Of a stretch of DNA of 64,000 nucleotides, positions 18,652 to 25,877 are shown in pieces. This DNA is from 43-108 sp001915545 (lineage in GTDB: Bacteria > Bacteroidota > Bacteroidia > Bacteroidales > Bacteroidaceae). The notes under the pieces were generated by a model. It did no database searches, had not been told where the DNA came from, and saw nothing but the letters and a program-made list of their open reading frames with translations. The position numbers and the translations under genes are program-made. The stretch's first letter is position 1. Each line of letters begins with the position of its first letter. The DNA lies in the NCBI GenBank assembly GCA_902491215.1, contig CABUGV010000002.1, positions 62,001 to 126,000 on the forward strand, given 5' to 3'.

Positions 18652-19323
18652 TCAGTCTGCTTTAAACCTCTTGTCGTATAGATAAAGCACACCGTCATTA
18701 AAGTACTTGTAGGCAATTTCCATTATCTCCGTCAAATCCTTATAATCTTCTTTTTCTAACCTGCCACGCATACGCATCAATTCTTGCTCATGAGATACAA
18801 AGCCACCTTCCTTGCTGTGCTGCGACGACCAGTAGAACTGCCAGAAACGCATCTGATCACCAGGCAAAGCATCAGCCAAAAGCATGAATACTATAGGAAG
18901 AACATCCTTGTTTGACGAGATCTCTTTTGTACTCCGGACACATGAACAGCATTCGAGCCGTTGATGAAGCATATTTCGGAATGCTTCTGGAAGTCCGGCT
19001 TCAAGGTCAGCTCCGCTTGCTAACATGAGAAGTTTTATGCAGTAGGCTGTGTCATTGACAGCCGTAAGACTGCCGAAACGTTCAATATAACGTTCGGTAT
19101 CACGTCCGCCAAGATCAATATAATCAAAAATGCAAAGAAAGTCTGTCCATTCTTCAGGAAAAGCCCGAAGGAAAGCCTGTTGCGCAGAAGCAGAACTGTC
19201 TGACTGAAGTCTGACATAGGCTGCGCTGAGTTCTTCAGCACGTTTTTTCATATATGGGAATTGTGCAAATGCATCAACGGCTGTAATGCAAAACACACAA
19301 ATTGCAACTACTATAATCTTCAT
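18652..19323 (-). CDS. Exported protein of unknown function, paralog 1 of a tandem pair
   Basis: 223 residues with signal peptide MKIIVVAICVFCITAVDAFA. It is clearly related along its whole length to the next gene upstream (19382-20101). Shared landmarks are LQSDSSASAQQAFLRAFPEE, NDTAYCIKLLMLASGAD, LPGDQMRFWQFYWSS and a C-terminal KYFNDGVLYL block. The FWQFYWSS stretch recurs, as far as I recall, in uncharacterised Bacteroidales exported proteins. No catalytic pattern is visible; the fold looks alpha-helical. The tandem arrangement and the neighbouring Ere-like gene suggest a small secreted-protein island. Function unknown. Confidence 0.75.
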   Translation of the reverse strand: MKIIVVAICVFCITAVDAFAQFPYMKKRAEELSAAYVRLQSDSSASAQQAFLRAFPEEWTDFLCIFDYIDLGGRDTERYIERFGSLTAVNDTAYCIKLLMLASGADLEAGLPEAFRNMLHQRLECCSCVRSTKEISSNKDVLPIVFMLLADALPGDQMRFWQFYWSSQHSKEGGFVSHEQELMRMRGRLEKEDYKDLTEIMEIAYKYFNDGVLYLYDKRFKAD

Positions 19324-19381
19324 ATCTATATTTTATAAAATTATGTAACAAACTGCTGAACTATCAAAACAACTTGACAAA

Positions 19382-20101
19382 TCACTTGACAGATGCTGGA
19401 AAAACAAACCTATCGGTTGACAAGAACATTACACCTCCATTAAAATACCGATATGCGGTTTCCATTGTTTCTACTAAATCTGCATATCCTTCCTTTTCCA
19501 AAAGAATACGCATACGCCGACTTTCCGCCTTATATTTTGTATTTGGAGAACCGCCGTCTTCATAAAAATACATCGATGACCAGTAAAACTGCCAGAAACG
19601 CATCTGATCGCTTGGAAGAGCTTTGGAGAGCAGATAAAAAACTATACGCAGTCTTTTGCCTGCTGACATATCAGAAACCAGTTCATTCTCCCAATACATA
19701 ATGCTTTCCATCTGAGAATGGAGAACGCCTTGGAAGTAATTAGGTGCATCCGCATCATAATCCGCACCGCTTGACAGCATGAGAAGCTTTATACAGTAGG
19801 CTGTGTCGTTGACGGCAGGCAAGTGTCCAAAAGCATTTATGCAATCCATGCAATCCCATCCTCCAGAACCTCCCTGATTGAGATAATCCGAAACACGGAC
19901 AAAATCCGTCCACGTTTCAGGAAAAGCCTCGAAAAAAGCATTCTGGGCTGAAGCAGAACTATCCGACTTCAGAGCTTCCCATGTACGCGCAAGATCATAC
20001 GCTTTTCTTCTTGTATATTCAGATTGAGCTTCTGCATCAACTAACAGCCAACAAAATACAAATAATATGAGTAATTTCAACTTGTTTATCATAATAATCA
20101 A
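19382..20101 (-). CDS. Exported protein of unknown function, paralog 2 of a tandem pair
   Basis: 239 residues; signal peptide near the N-terminus (MINKLKLLILFVFCWLLVDA), so the ATG at 20092 is as likely a start as 20101. It is homologous to the product of 18652-19323: LKSDSSASAQNAFFEAFPET, NDTAYCIKLLMLSSGAD, LPSDQMRFWQFYWSSMYF and AYRYFNGGVMFLS correspond block for block. It differs by an insertion rich in Gly, Trp and Cys (GGSGGWDCMDC) where the paralog has GGRDTERY. The conserved core and diverged insert suggest duplication followed by specialisation. Function unknown. Confidence 0.75.
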   Translation of the reverse strand: MIIMINKLKLLILFVFCWLLVDAEAQSEYTRRKAYDLARTWEALKSDSSASAQNAFFEAFPETWTDFVRVSDYLNQGGSGGWDCMDCINAFGHLPAVNDTAYCIKLLMLSSGADYDADAPNYFQGVLHSQMESIMYWENELVSDMSAGKRLRIVFYLLSKALPSDQMRFWQFYWSSMYFYEDGGSPNTKYKAESRRMRILLEKEGYADLVETMETAYRYFNGGVMFLSTDRFVFPASVK

Positions 20102-20195
20102 AATTTCAAATCATCATAAATTTATTCTGCAATGAAGCCGACATGCATGCAAAGCAAATTGCTACGACTAACTCTACTGCAATTATCGCTATCCG

Positions 20196-20837
20196 TTACT
20201 CTCTGTCATAAACGCCACTTTTTCTGTTCATCTTCTCATCTTCTGGAGACATCCGACGATCTATCCTGCGTATGCTGTCAAGACTTGTGCGAACGAAAAG
20301 CATGTCGCCACAAAAAGAATAAAAATCGTCATAAGAATGCAGCATCTTGACATGTACTTCCTTCATTACTATCGTATCACCGCTGATATATCCACGACAT
20401 GGGACTACAGCATAGGCCGAGCTCGGATCCTGAGCCCAGTCATGCCAACCACGCTCCTTGGCTTCTGCCGATGTGTGGATGTCTACATCAACAGGATTGC
20501 TGAAGAAGCGCTCACCACGGGAGTCAAGGATGAAGAAGATCGAGTCCTCACATATGCGGACATCCTTGAGACCTATGACATAATGGCCGGGATAGTATCC
20601 CTCACGGGCACCTTGGAACTCATCTGATGTTCCCCACATGCAACCGGATACGGAATCACCCCTGTAGTCCAATTCTATGATGCGGTCTTCCCATGCATTG
20701 CCACTGCCTTGGTTTTCCTTGACGTGGTCATATAAGTAATATACAACAGAATCTGAATCAATCGTCTGAGCAACTGTTGATGACGATACTAAAAAAAGAA
20801 AACTGCATAACAATATTTTAAAATCAATATACTTCAT
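20196..20837 (-). CDS. Exported protein of unknown function
   Basis: 213 residues from the ATG at 20837, chosen because it starts a signal peptide (MKYIDFKILLCSFLFLVSSS); the in-frame ATG at 20864 would add nine residues before it. The mature part is beta-rich with many Asp, Tyr and Gly residues (IIELDYRGDSVSGCMWGTSD, GYYPGHYVIGLKDVRI) and ends in a basic, highly charged tail (RRIDRRMSPEDEKMNRKSG). I do not recognise a domain. It is in the same orientation as the flanking exported proteins and may be part of the same functional set. Confidence 0.65.
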   Translation of the reverse strand: MKYIDFKILLCSFLFLVSSSTVAQTIDSDSVVYYLYDHVKENQGSGNAWEDRIIELDYRGDSVSGCMWGTSDEFQGAREGYYPGHYVIGLKDVRICEDSIFFILDSRGERFFSNPVDVDIHTSAEAKERGWHDWAQDPSSAYAVVPCRGYISGDTIVMKEVHVKMLHSYDDFYSFCGDMLFVRTSLDSIRRIDRRMSPEDEKMNRKSGVYDRE

Positions 20838-21035
20838 GGTTGCGGTATTTCTATATGTACACATCCGTTTTTATCTTCTTTGAAAAATTGTTTAACTATG
20901 CCATTGAACTTAAGACTACCTGTACCATGATCAACACAGAGGTTACGTCTTTCAAAAGGACAGCTTTTGGGGATTCACGGCCATAATGTTCTACACATTG
21001 TAGTCCTATAATAATGATAATATATCATTTGATAT

Positions 21036-21830
21036 TTATCTATTTTTTAATGTCGTATCATTTGAAAGCTCGCAAAACGACAGTTCTTCTTTTTTAAACA
21101 CCGTTTCTCTCATGTCATTTATCCACAACGAATCCCTCGAGGAGCCGACAAAAGACAGCATATCATCCAACGCACGGTTATAAGCATCCATTCCATACAG
21201 AATCTGCACAATATAAGCCCTATTAACCATGTCACTGATATTTGGATTGGCTGCAATAAGCGAGTCATAAATACTACAGGACTTGGTGTAGGCGGTGCGT
21301 GCCAAAAGACTGTCGCCCTGCATATCATACACCCACCCTTCAACAAAATAAAGCTGCGGATCATCGGGATACTCTGCAATCAAAGAATCTATACTAGGGA
21401 GTACATGCTCAAAATCTCTATTATTGAGCATCGGTGTCAAACTTAATTTGGCACTGTCACGCTTATGAATCTCCGTTAGCCTCTCTGCGGATATTTCCTT
21501 TTTTGCATTTTGCTTACATGACTGCATTGCTGGAATCAGGAAACACAATAATATAAAGGCTATTCTATATACTTTTGACATCATTGTAGTTCTTTTACAA
21601 GTTTCTTTTATATTGCCAGCAAGATTGCTGCCTGTATCAGGATTAATGCCGGAGCTGTTCCATGAATCAGAGTCTGAAGAACTGCCATGACCTGAAGGCC
21701 GTATCTCGATTTCAGGCAATGAACCATGGCCATACCCCCATTCATTCTGAGACCTTCTGAATTTCTTAGACTCGAGATTCTCGCTTTCACCTATTGAAGA
21801 TTCGAGACCGTACTTCTTTAGTTCTTTCAT
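21036..21830 (-). CDS. Lipoprotein with TPR-like helices and an unusual 82-residue N-terminal extension
   Basis: 264 codons, but two pieces are visible. Residues 83-264 look complete by themselves: MMSKVYRIAFILLCFLIPAM followed by QSC, a lipoprotein signal with Cys near residue 105, then helical repeats (DDPQLYFVEGWVYDMQGDS). Residues 1-82 are hydrophilic and rich in Ser, Gly and Asp (FRRSQNEWGYGHGSLPEIE, SSSDSDSWNSS), with a LPEIEIRP stretch that recalls the LPEVVV-type motif of short Bacteroidales peptides. Either translation starts at 21584 and the upstream part is a separate or relic reading frame, or the two are a real fusion with an internal signal. Conservation of the extension in relatives would decide. 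Function unknown. Confidence 0.6.
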   Translation of the reverse strand: MKELKKYGLESSIGESENLESKKFRRSQNEWGYGHGSLPEIEIRPSGHGSSSDSDSWNSSGINPDTGSNLAGNIKETCKRTTMMSKVYRIAFILLCFLIPAMQSCKQNAKKEISAERLTEIHKRDSAKLSLTPMLNNRDFEHVLPSIDSLIAEYPDDPQLYFVEGWVYDMQGDSLLARTAYTKSCSIYDSLIAANPNISDMVNRAYIVQILYGMDAYNRALDDMLSFVGSSRDSLWINDMRETVFKKEELSFCELSNDTTLKNR

Positions 21831-21873
21831 AAAATATTAAATTATAGGTCTATAAAATTTTCATTATCAATGT

Positions 21874-22093
21874 TTCATCGAGTGTGTCTAAGGCTAATCA
21901 GCCTTAGACACACTCGATACAAAACCAACGAACAATTTTACGAAATCAACTTCACTTATTTATCAGACGTCGTAAGCAGACGAACGCCAAAAACTCCTCC
22001 TGCAGTATGTCCAGGTCGGCTTTGGAAGGAAACCGTTACCTTCGATTTGCCTTTCAGCAACTCAGCAGGAATAGGATATTCCACATTTATCAT
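21874..22093. repeat. Direct repeat A: GH127 3' end plus terminator
   Basis: This segment repeats at 23190-23387. Over the 138 coding bases (21956-22093 versus 23250-23387) I count 6 differences, about 96% identity. Downstream both copies carry the same hairpin left arm and linker; copy B lacks 21 bp present in A, with CAAC at both ends of the deleted stretch. The two repeats bracket the HATPase/DUF4325 genes. Confidence 0.9.
21877..21918 (-). terminator. Perfect 18-bp hairpin terminator
   Basis: An 18-bp arm starting ATCGAGTGTG (21877-21894) pairs perfectly with the arm 21901-21918 around TAATCA. On the minus strand it follows the GH127 remnant and ends the HATPase/DUF4325 transcript. The corresponding hairpin in repeat B (23193-23233) is degraded by substitutions and a deletion. 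Confidence 0.75.
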
Positions 22094-22139
22094 TTTCCCC
22101 TTAAAAGTCGGTTTTGCTTTCCACTTTGTTTCTGACTCT
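21956..22139 (-). pseudogene. 3'-end remnant of a second GH127 gene
   Basis: On the minus strand this reads TKWKAKPTFKGKMINVEYPI through GVRLLTTSDK and a stop. It matches the last ~50 residues of the intact GH127 protein (KWNKKEMINVEYPIP...GVRLLTASDK), with a 15-bp insertion just after the KW codons. The frame runs up to the DUF4325 stop codon at 22140, where homology ends, so the rest of this GH127 copy is gone. The insertion shows it is a paralog rather than an exact copy; the near-identity beyond it suggests recent duplication or gene conversion. Confidence 0.85.
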
Positions 22140-22433
22140 TTACGCTTTCATAGCTAACATTCTCCGCTTGAATGCCACTGCAATGTTCCTGCGTGCAAAG
22201 TCGTTCAGTCCACGGAATGTTGTGCGCTTCTTCAGCTCTTCCAGTGGCATGACAAGCAACAGTTTTGCCAGGCATTCATCGGCAAAAGAGTTTGACACCA
22301 CATCCACGCCTTCAAAATCAAGCACCACCTTTTCTTCAGTCTGAATCATGGGTAACAACATATTACGAACTTTTTCGCCAAGCATCCGCGTGCCGAGATT
22401 CTCCCCTATTGTCACAAACTTAAATATAGCCAT
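22140..22433 (-). CDS. STAS-like DUF4325 protein
   Basis: 97 residues. The sequence fits the STAS-like DUF4325 family: a beta strand with VVLDFEGVDVVSNSFADE, followed by a helix and a C-terminal RRNIAVAFKRRM. Family knowledge: DUF4325 proteins resemble anti-sigma-factor antagonists and are often encoded directly next to a small GHKL ATPase, as here, where the ATPase gene ends 22 bp upstream. No sigma factor gene is nearby, so a partner-switching role in transcription is not supported by context. The gene ends abruptly at a GH127 remnant, showing that the pair is an insertion or replacement in a glycosidase locus. Confidence 0.8.
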   Translation of the reverse strand: MAIFKFVTIGENLGTRMLGEKVRNMLLPMIQTEEKVVLDFEGVDVVSNSFADECLAKLLLVMPLEELKKRTTFRGLNDFARRNIAVAFKRRMLAMKA

Positions 22434-22455
22434 ATATACCTCCTTACTTCAAATT

Positions 22456-23109
22456 TTACCATAAATCATCCATGTCATCCGTATCAAGAAACTCATCATT
22501 AAACTCAGAAACAACATCTGTTCTGTCCTCCAAAACCTTGTTAGGGTCAATATCCTTATCGGAAAAGAGCTCGAAATAGATGACCGTACCTTGCCAGAAT
22601 TCGGTTTCCTCTATTCGTTCATCCACTCCGTCGGAAATTAAGATATGACTACCTGAATGTAGTTTCAGCATAATACCAGCCTGACGTATCAAGCAAGCGG
22701 TGGAATACAGTCCAAAGCCCATACCTTTTCCGTCGGTCACCTTGTCAAGCATACATTGGGTGAGAGCCTCAGCTTCCGTCAGGTTGCGATACACCTTATT
22801 TTCCGTCAGTGAACGATGTATACCGATGCCGTCGTCAACCACCATGATTTGTATCTTCGCCTTTTTGGAATCGTAACGCATCACTACAATACCACACGCT
22901 TTCATGGAATGGGTCAGAACATTATCCAATATCTCATAGAAACAATAACTCAATGTTTGCAATATGCCCAATTCTATGTCAGGTTGCATTTTCAGCGTAT
23001 TTACAATATCCTTGTAGACTGCATGTATGCTTTCACTGTCGAACATTTCTATGACTGGCAATGCACCACTTTCACCCAAATACCGTTTCAGCAGACTGTC
23101 TATGTTCAT
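22456..23109 (-). CDS. Small GHKL (HATPase-type) ATP-binding protein
   Basis: 217 residues from the ATG at 23109 (a TTG two codons upstream could extend it). The Bergerat ATP fold is visible: N-box ILDNVLTHS with N63, G1 box DDGIGI (92-97) and G2 box GKGMGFGL (127-134). There is no histidine-phosphotransfer domain, receiver or membrane segment, so this is a stand-alone cytoplasmic ATPase or anti-sigma-like kinase. The C-terminus is strongly acidic (EFNDEFLDTDDMDDLW). It is paired with the DUF4325 gene, an arrangement known from many genomes without, to my knowledge, an established role. An exact -7 promoter element lies 33 bp upstream, so the pair can be transcribed by itself. Confidence 0.8.
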   Translation of the reverse strand: MNIDSLLKRYLGESGALPVIEMFDSESIHAVYKDIVNTLKMQPDIELGILQTLSYCFYEILDNVLTHSMKACGIVVMRYDSKKAKIQIMVVDDGIGIHRSLTENKVYRNLTEAEALTQCMLDKVTDGKGMGFGLYSTACLIRQAGIMLKLHSGSHILISDGVDERIEETEFWQGTVIYFELFSDKDIDPNKVLEDRTDVVSEFNDEFLDTDDMDDLW

Positions 23110-23141
23110 TTGCAATTTTATTGATATAATATTGTCTTGAG

Positions 23142-23149
23142 CAAAGATA
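23142..23149 (-). promoter_or_regulatory. Putative -7 element for the HATPase/DUF4325 pair
   Basis: The complement reads TATCTTTG, an exact TAnnTTTG match, between the GH127 terminator and the ATPase start. It gives the cassette its own promoter. Confidence 0.5.
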
Positions 23150-23189
23150 TATGTTTTCTTTGATATAAAGCCACATGACAGCTATAGTT

Positions 23190-23387
23190 TTCATCGAGTG
23201 TGTCTAAGGCAAATAAGCCTTATACATGACGATACAAAACCAACTTCACTTATTTATCAGACGCTGTCAGCAGACGAACGCCAAATACTCCTCCTGCAGT
23301 ATGCCCAGGTCGGCTTTGGAAGGAAACCGTTACCTTCGATTTGCCTTTCAGCATCTCAGCAGGAATAGGATATTCCACATTTATCAT
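23190..23387. repeat. Direct repeat B: GH127 3' end plus decayed terminator
   Basis: The second copy of the repeat at 21874-22093; 23250-23387 is the real 3' end of the GH127 gene. The hairpin arm at 23193-23210 is identical to copy A but its partner arm has substitutions and one deletion, and 21 bp present in A are missing. Confidence 0.9.
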
Positions 23388-25661
23388 TTCCTTTTTATTC
23401 CACTTTCCCGCCAGATTCTCCTCAACAAGCTTCTTTCCGTCTATCAAGATGTCAAATGTGCGCTGTCCGCTCTCGTTGCCCCAATAGCGTACCATCAACT
23501 TCAACGAAGTTTTCCCTTCAGTAGAAAGTTCATACTGGAAAAAACCGCCGTCGCGTGCATCACGCCATGTCTCTTCCATGAAATTGCCGGTAAACGACTT
23601 TTCACGCTTCATACTATGGTCAACCTCCGGCTGTTGTTCACCAGGTGCAACGGCATCAACCGTACGTTTGTCAAGTTCCAGCTTAGCCTGTTCTTTCTTG
23701 ACCATTTCATTACGCATACGTTCATATTCCTCATTTCCCATAGACAGCCAATACATCATATATCTGCAGTCGTGAATACGGGAAAAAGGCTCGATAACCA
23801 AATCTGGTTCCGGCTTTCCTTTCAACGTGAACAGTCCCGGAACTGTGAAACACATTGGACTACCATCCACAGGACGCATGTTTTCAAGTTTCTTGATTAT
23901 GTCTTCACGACTTCCAATTATCAGAGGAGTATCGAAAACAGAAACAAGAGGCCCGTGAGCAATATGTCCCCATCGTCCGTCATCGGCCACCAATCCTTCG
24001 AGATTGTCTGTGCCCACACGTGCACCCATAAGTATAGGCCCTCGCATGATGGCAACATATTCAGGAACGTTAGGAAGTTCCTCAACTGTCACTTTCATTG
24101 GCAATGTCAAGTCTATGACATCACCGTCTTTCCACTTTCGTTCAATCACTATATATTCTGATGGATTTGTCCCTGCGGCATAATCGCGTCCACGACAAAC
24201 AGCCTTCATCCGACCTGTATCGCTCCACCACGGATGGCGTATCAGCAATGTGGCCTTCACAGGTTTATCTGTATGAACTACCAATCGGCTTCTTTCCTCA
24301 TCAGGAAATTGAGTTTCCTGTCTCAACATAATGCCTTTCTCTTTCCAATCCAATTCCGAAGCCACAAAAAGATTGACATATAGACTATCGCCTATGTGGG
24401 TATAAATGAATTCACCATATTTGCCGTGGTTCTCCATGCCCGTGCCGACACAACACCACATGGCACTGTTTGGAGAAGAATACACACGATAGTGAGCCGG
24501 ACGTGCCGATGTGAAATACACATATCCTCCATGCTGCGGATGCTGAGTTGAAAGAATATGATTGAACATTGCTCTTTCGTAGAAATCGGCATACGAGGCA
24601 AGCGGATTCATTCTGAACAGCCCTTCCGTCAACTTGAGCATGTTATTGGTGTTGCACGATTCCGGTCCTTCCCTATCCTCAACATAGCTTTTGCAGTCGG
24701 ATGCTGGCGCAAAATGTTCGCGCCGGCTGTTTCCGCCCAAAGCAAGAGTGCGTGTGTTCACAACCGTATTCCAAAAAAACTTCGTGGCCTTTTCGTAAGT
24801 GTCAAAATCTGTCATTCTACCGTTATCGCCGCTCAGTTCCGCTATCCGCTGGTATCCCACAACCTTAGGCACTTGAGTATTGGCATGTTTGTTGTCAAGA
24901 TTGTCCTTGCCTTCAGCCATGCTGTCGAGAAGCCAATGATGCGAGAATCGTTTTGCCGCATCAAGATATTTAAGATCGCCTGTCATAGCACATGCATCGG
25001 CATAAACCTCGTCCATTCCTCCGAATTCGGTGTCGAGCATTCTCTCCATCTGCTCATCGCTCAATGGAGCAATTACAGTAAGTCCCCAATCGCACAAATC
25101 AAGAAACATCTGCTTGGCGTCTTCGTTGCCACCGTACATCCATGCATCGCGCAATCCGGCATACGTCTTGTGCAGATTATACCAAGGCACCCAGAATTTC
25201 GGTACGATACCGACGTTGCCTTTCTTCACTACACTCCAAATTTCTGCACCGTGAGGCACTCCGCCTACATATCCATTGCCGTTTTTCTGCTGACAGCGCT
25301 TCAGCTCGCTCACCATATAATCCATACGGCGCTTGCACTCAACGTTGCCCGTAGCTGCATAGTGTATTGCAAGAGCCGACAGATAATGTCCACCGACATG
25401 TCCGTCAAGGTCCTTCCAATTCTCAAAACTTTCAGCTTTAGGAGTTAAACCAGACTCCTTGAGGAAAGGTGCCAGCAAGCGGTCGACATCATATTTAAGC
25501 AAAGTCTCCACATTGAGGTCGCAAGCATGCTTGAAAGGACCGTCAAGAAGTTTAACGCTCCCGAGAGGAAAAGTGTTGTCATACAATTTGTCTTGGGCAG
25601 ATATAGGAGAAGCCAGAACAGCCATTCCGCAGGCAATCAATAAGAGTCTTCCAATTTTCAT
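23250..25661 (-). CDS. GH127/GH146-type beta-L-arabinofuranosidase
   Basis: 803 residues with signal peptide MKIGRLLLIACGMAVLASPISA. The (alpha/alpha)6-barrel region has the family blocks VKLLDGPF, DLDGHVGGHYLSALA, WVPWYNLHKTYAGLRDA and the thiol-zinc site: E334-S-C336 (GPESCNTNNMLKLTEG) and C403-C404 (MWCCVGTGMENHGKYGE). In characterised members a zinc-bound Cys is the nucleophile that releases terminal beta-L-arabinofuranose. C-terminal beta-rich domains complete the protein. It probably acts in the periplasm on plant arabinan or arabinogalactan fragments; family choice between GH127 and GH146 is open. It is monocistronic with its own -7 element, and a partial second copy lies 1.3 kb downstream. 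Confidence 0.9.
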   Translation of the reverse strand: MKIGRLLLIACGMAVLASPISAQDKLYDNTFPLGSVKLLDGPFKHACDLNVETLLKYDVDRLLAPFLKESGLTPKAESFENWKDLDGHVGGHYLSALAIHYAATGNVECKRRMDYMVSELKRCQQKNGNGYVGGVPHGAEIWSVVKKGNVGIVPKFWVPWYNLHKTYAGLRDAWMYGGNEDAKQMFLDLCDWGLTVIAPLSDEQMERMLDTEFGGMDEVYADACAMTGDLKYLDAAKRFSHHWLLDSMAEGKDNLDNKHANTQVPKVVGYQRIAELSGDNGRMTDFDTYEKATKFFWNTVVNTRTLALGGNSRREHFAPASDCKSYVEDREGPESCNTNNMLKLTEGLFRMNPLASYADFYERAMFNHILSTQHPQHGGYVYFTSARPAHYRVYSSPNSAMWCCVGTGMENHGKYGEFIYTHIGDSLYVNLFVASELDWKEKGIMLRQETQFPDEERSRLVVHTDKPVKATLLIRHPWWSDTGRMKAVCRGRDYAAGTNPSEYIVIERKWKDGDVIDLTLPMKVTVEELPNVPEYVAIMRGPILMGARVGTDNLEGLVADDGRWGHIAHGPLVSVFDTPLIIGSREDIIKKLENMRPVDGSPMCFTVPGLFTLKGKPEPDLVIEPFSRIHDCRYMMYWLSMGNEEYERMRNEMVKKEQAKLELDKRTVDAVAPGEQQPEVDHSMKREKSFTGNFMEETWRDARDGGFFQYELSTEGKTSLKLMVRYWGNESGQRTFDILIDGKKLVEENLAGKWNKKEMINVEYPIPAEMLKGKSKVTVSFQSRPGHTAGGVFGVRLLTASDK

Positions 25662-25718
25662 AATTATTTAAACTTTAACTTTTTATTTTCAATCATACAG
25701 CCAGCATAAGTTATGCAG

Positions 25719-25726
25719 CAAAAATA
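25719..25726 (-). promoter_or_regulatory. Putative -7 element for the GH127 gene
   Basis: The complement reads TATTTTTG (exact TAnnTTTG), 58 bp upstream of the GH127 ATG. Confidence 0.45.
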
Positions 25727-25825
25727 GTAATTTGAAAAAACAAAACAATGATAGCCATATCATACGTCGAACCGACAAAATGATGTGGCTATCACTATAT
25801 TTAAAACTTAACATCAGAAATCGCC

Positions 25826-25860
25826 GCATCGGAACAAATATTGTTCAATCATTCCGATGC
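25826..25860 (-). terminator. Hairpin terminator after carB
   Basis: GCATCGGAA (25826-25834) pairs perfectly with TTCCGATGC (25852-25860), 18 bp beyond the carB stop. There is no strong T-tract. Confidence 0.55.
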
Positions 25861-25877
25861 AAGCAGCTGCATACATT

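Noticed and set aside
20838..20975. An open minus-strand stretch of about 45 codons ending in ATGA overlap with the 20837 start (LCVDHGTGSLKFNGI).
   Set aside because: It contains no ATG, GTG or TTG start and is preceded by a stop, so it cannot be called a gene; it may be an eroded gene end.
22140..23109. The ATPase/DUF4325 pair as an anti-sigma factor with its antagonist.
   Set aside because: No sigma factor gene or operon context supports it, and the acidic C-terminal tail is unlike RsbW/SpoIIAB; left as function unknown.
23226..24161. A long plus-strand open frame (311 codons) opposite the GH127 gene.
   Set aside because: It is the antisense shadow of a conserved enzyme with an intact zinc site; the translation has no domain features.
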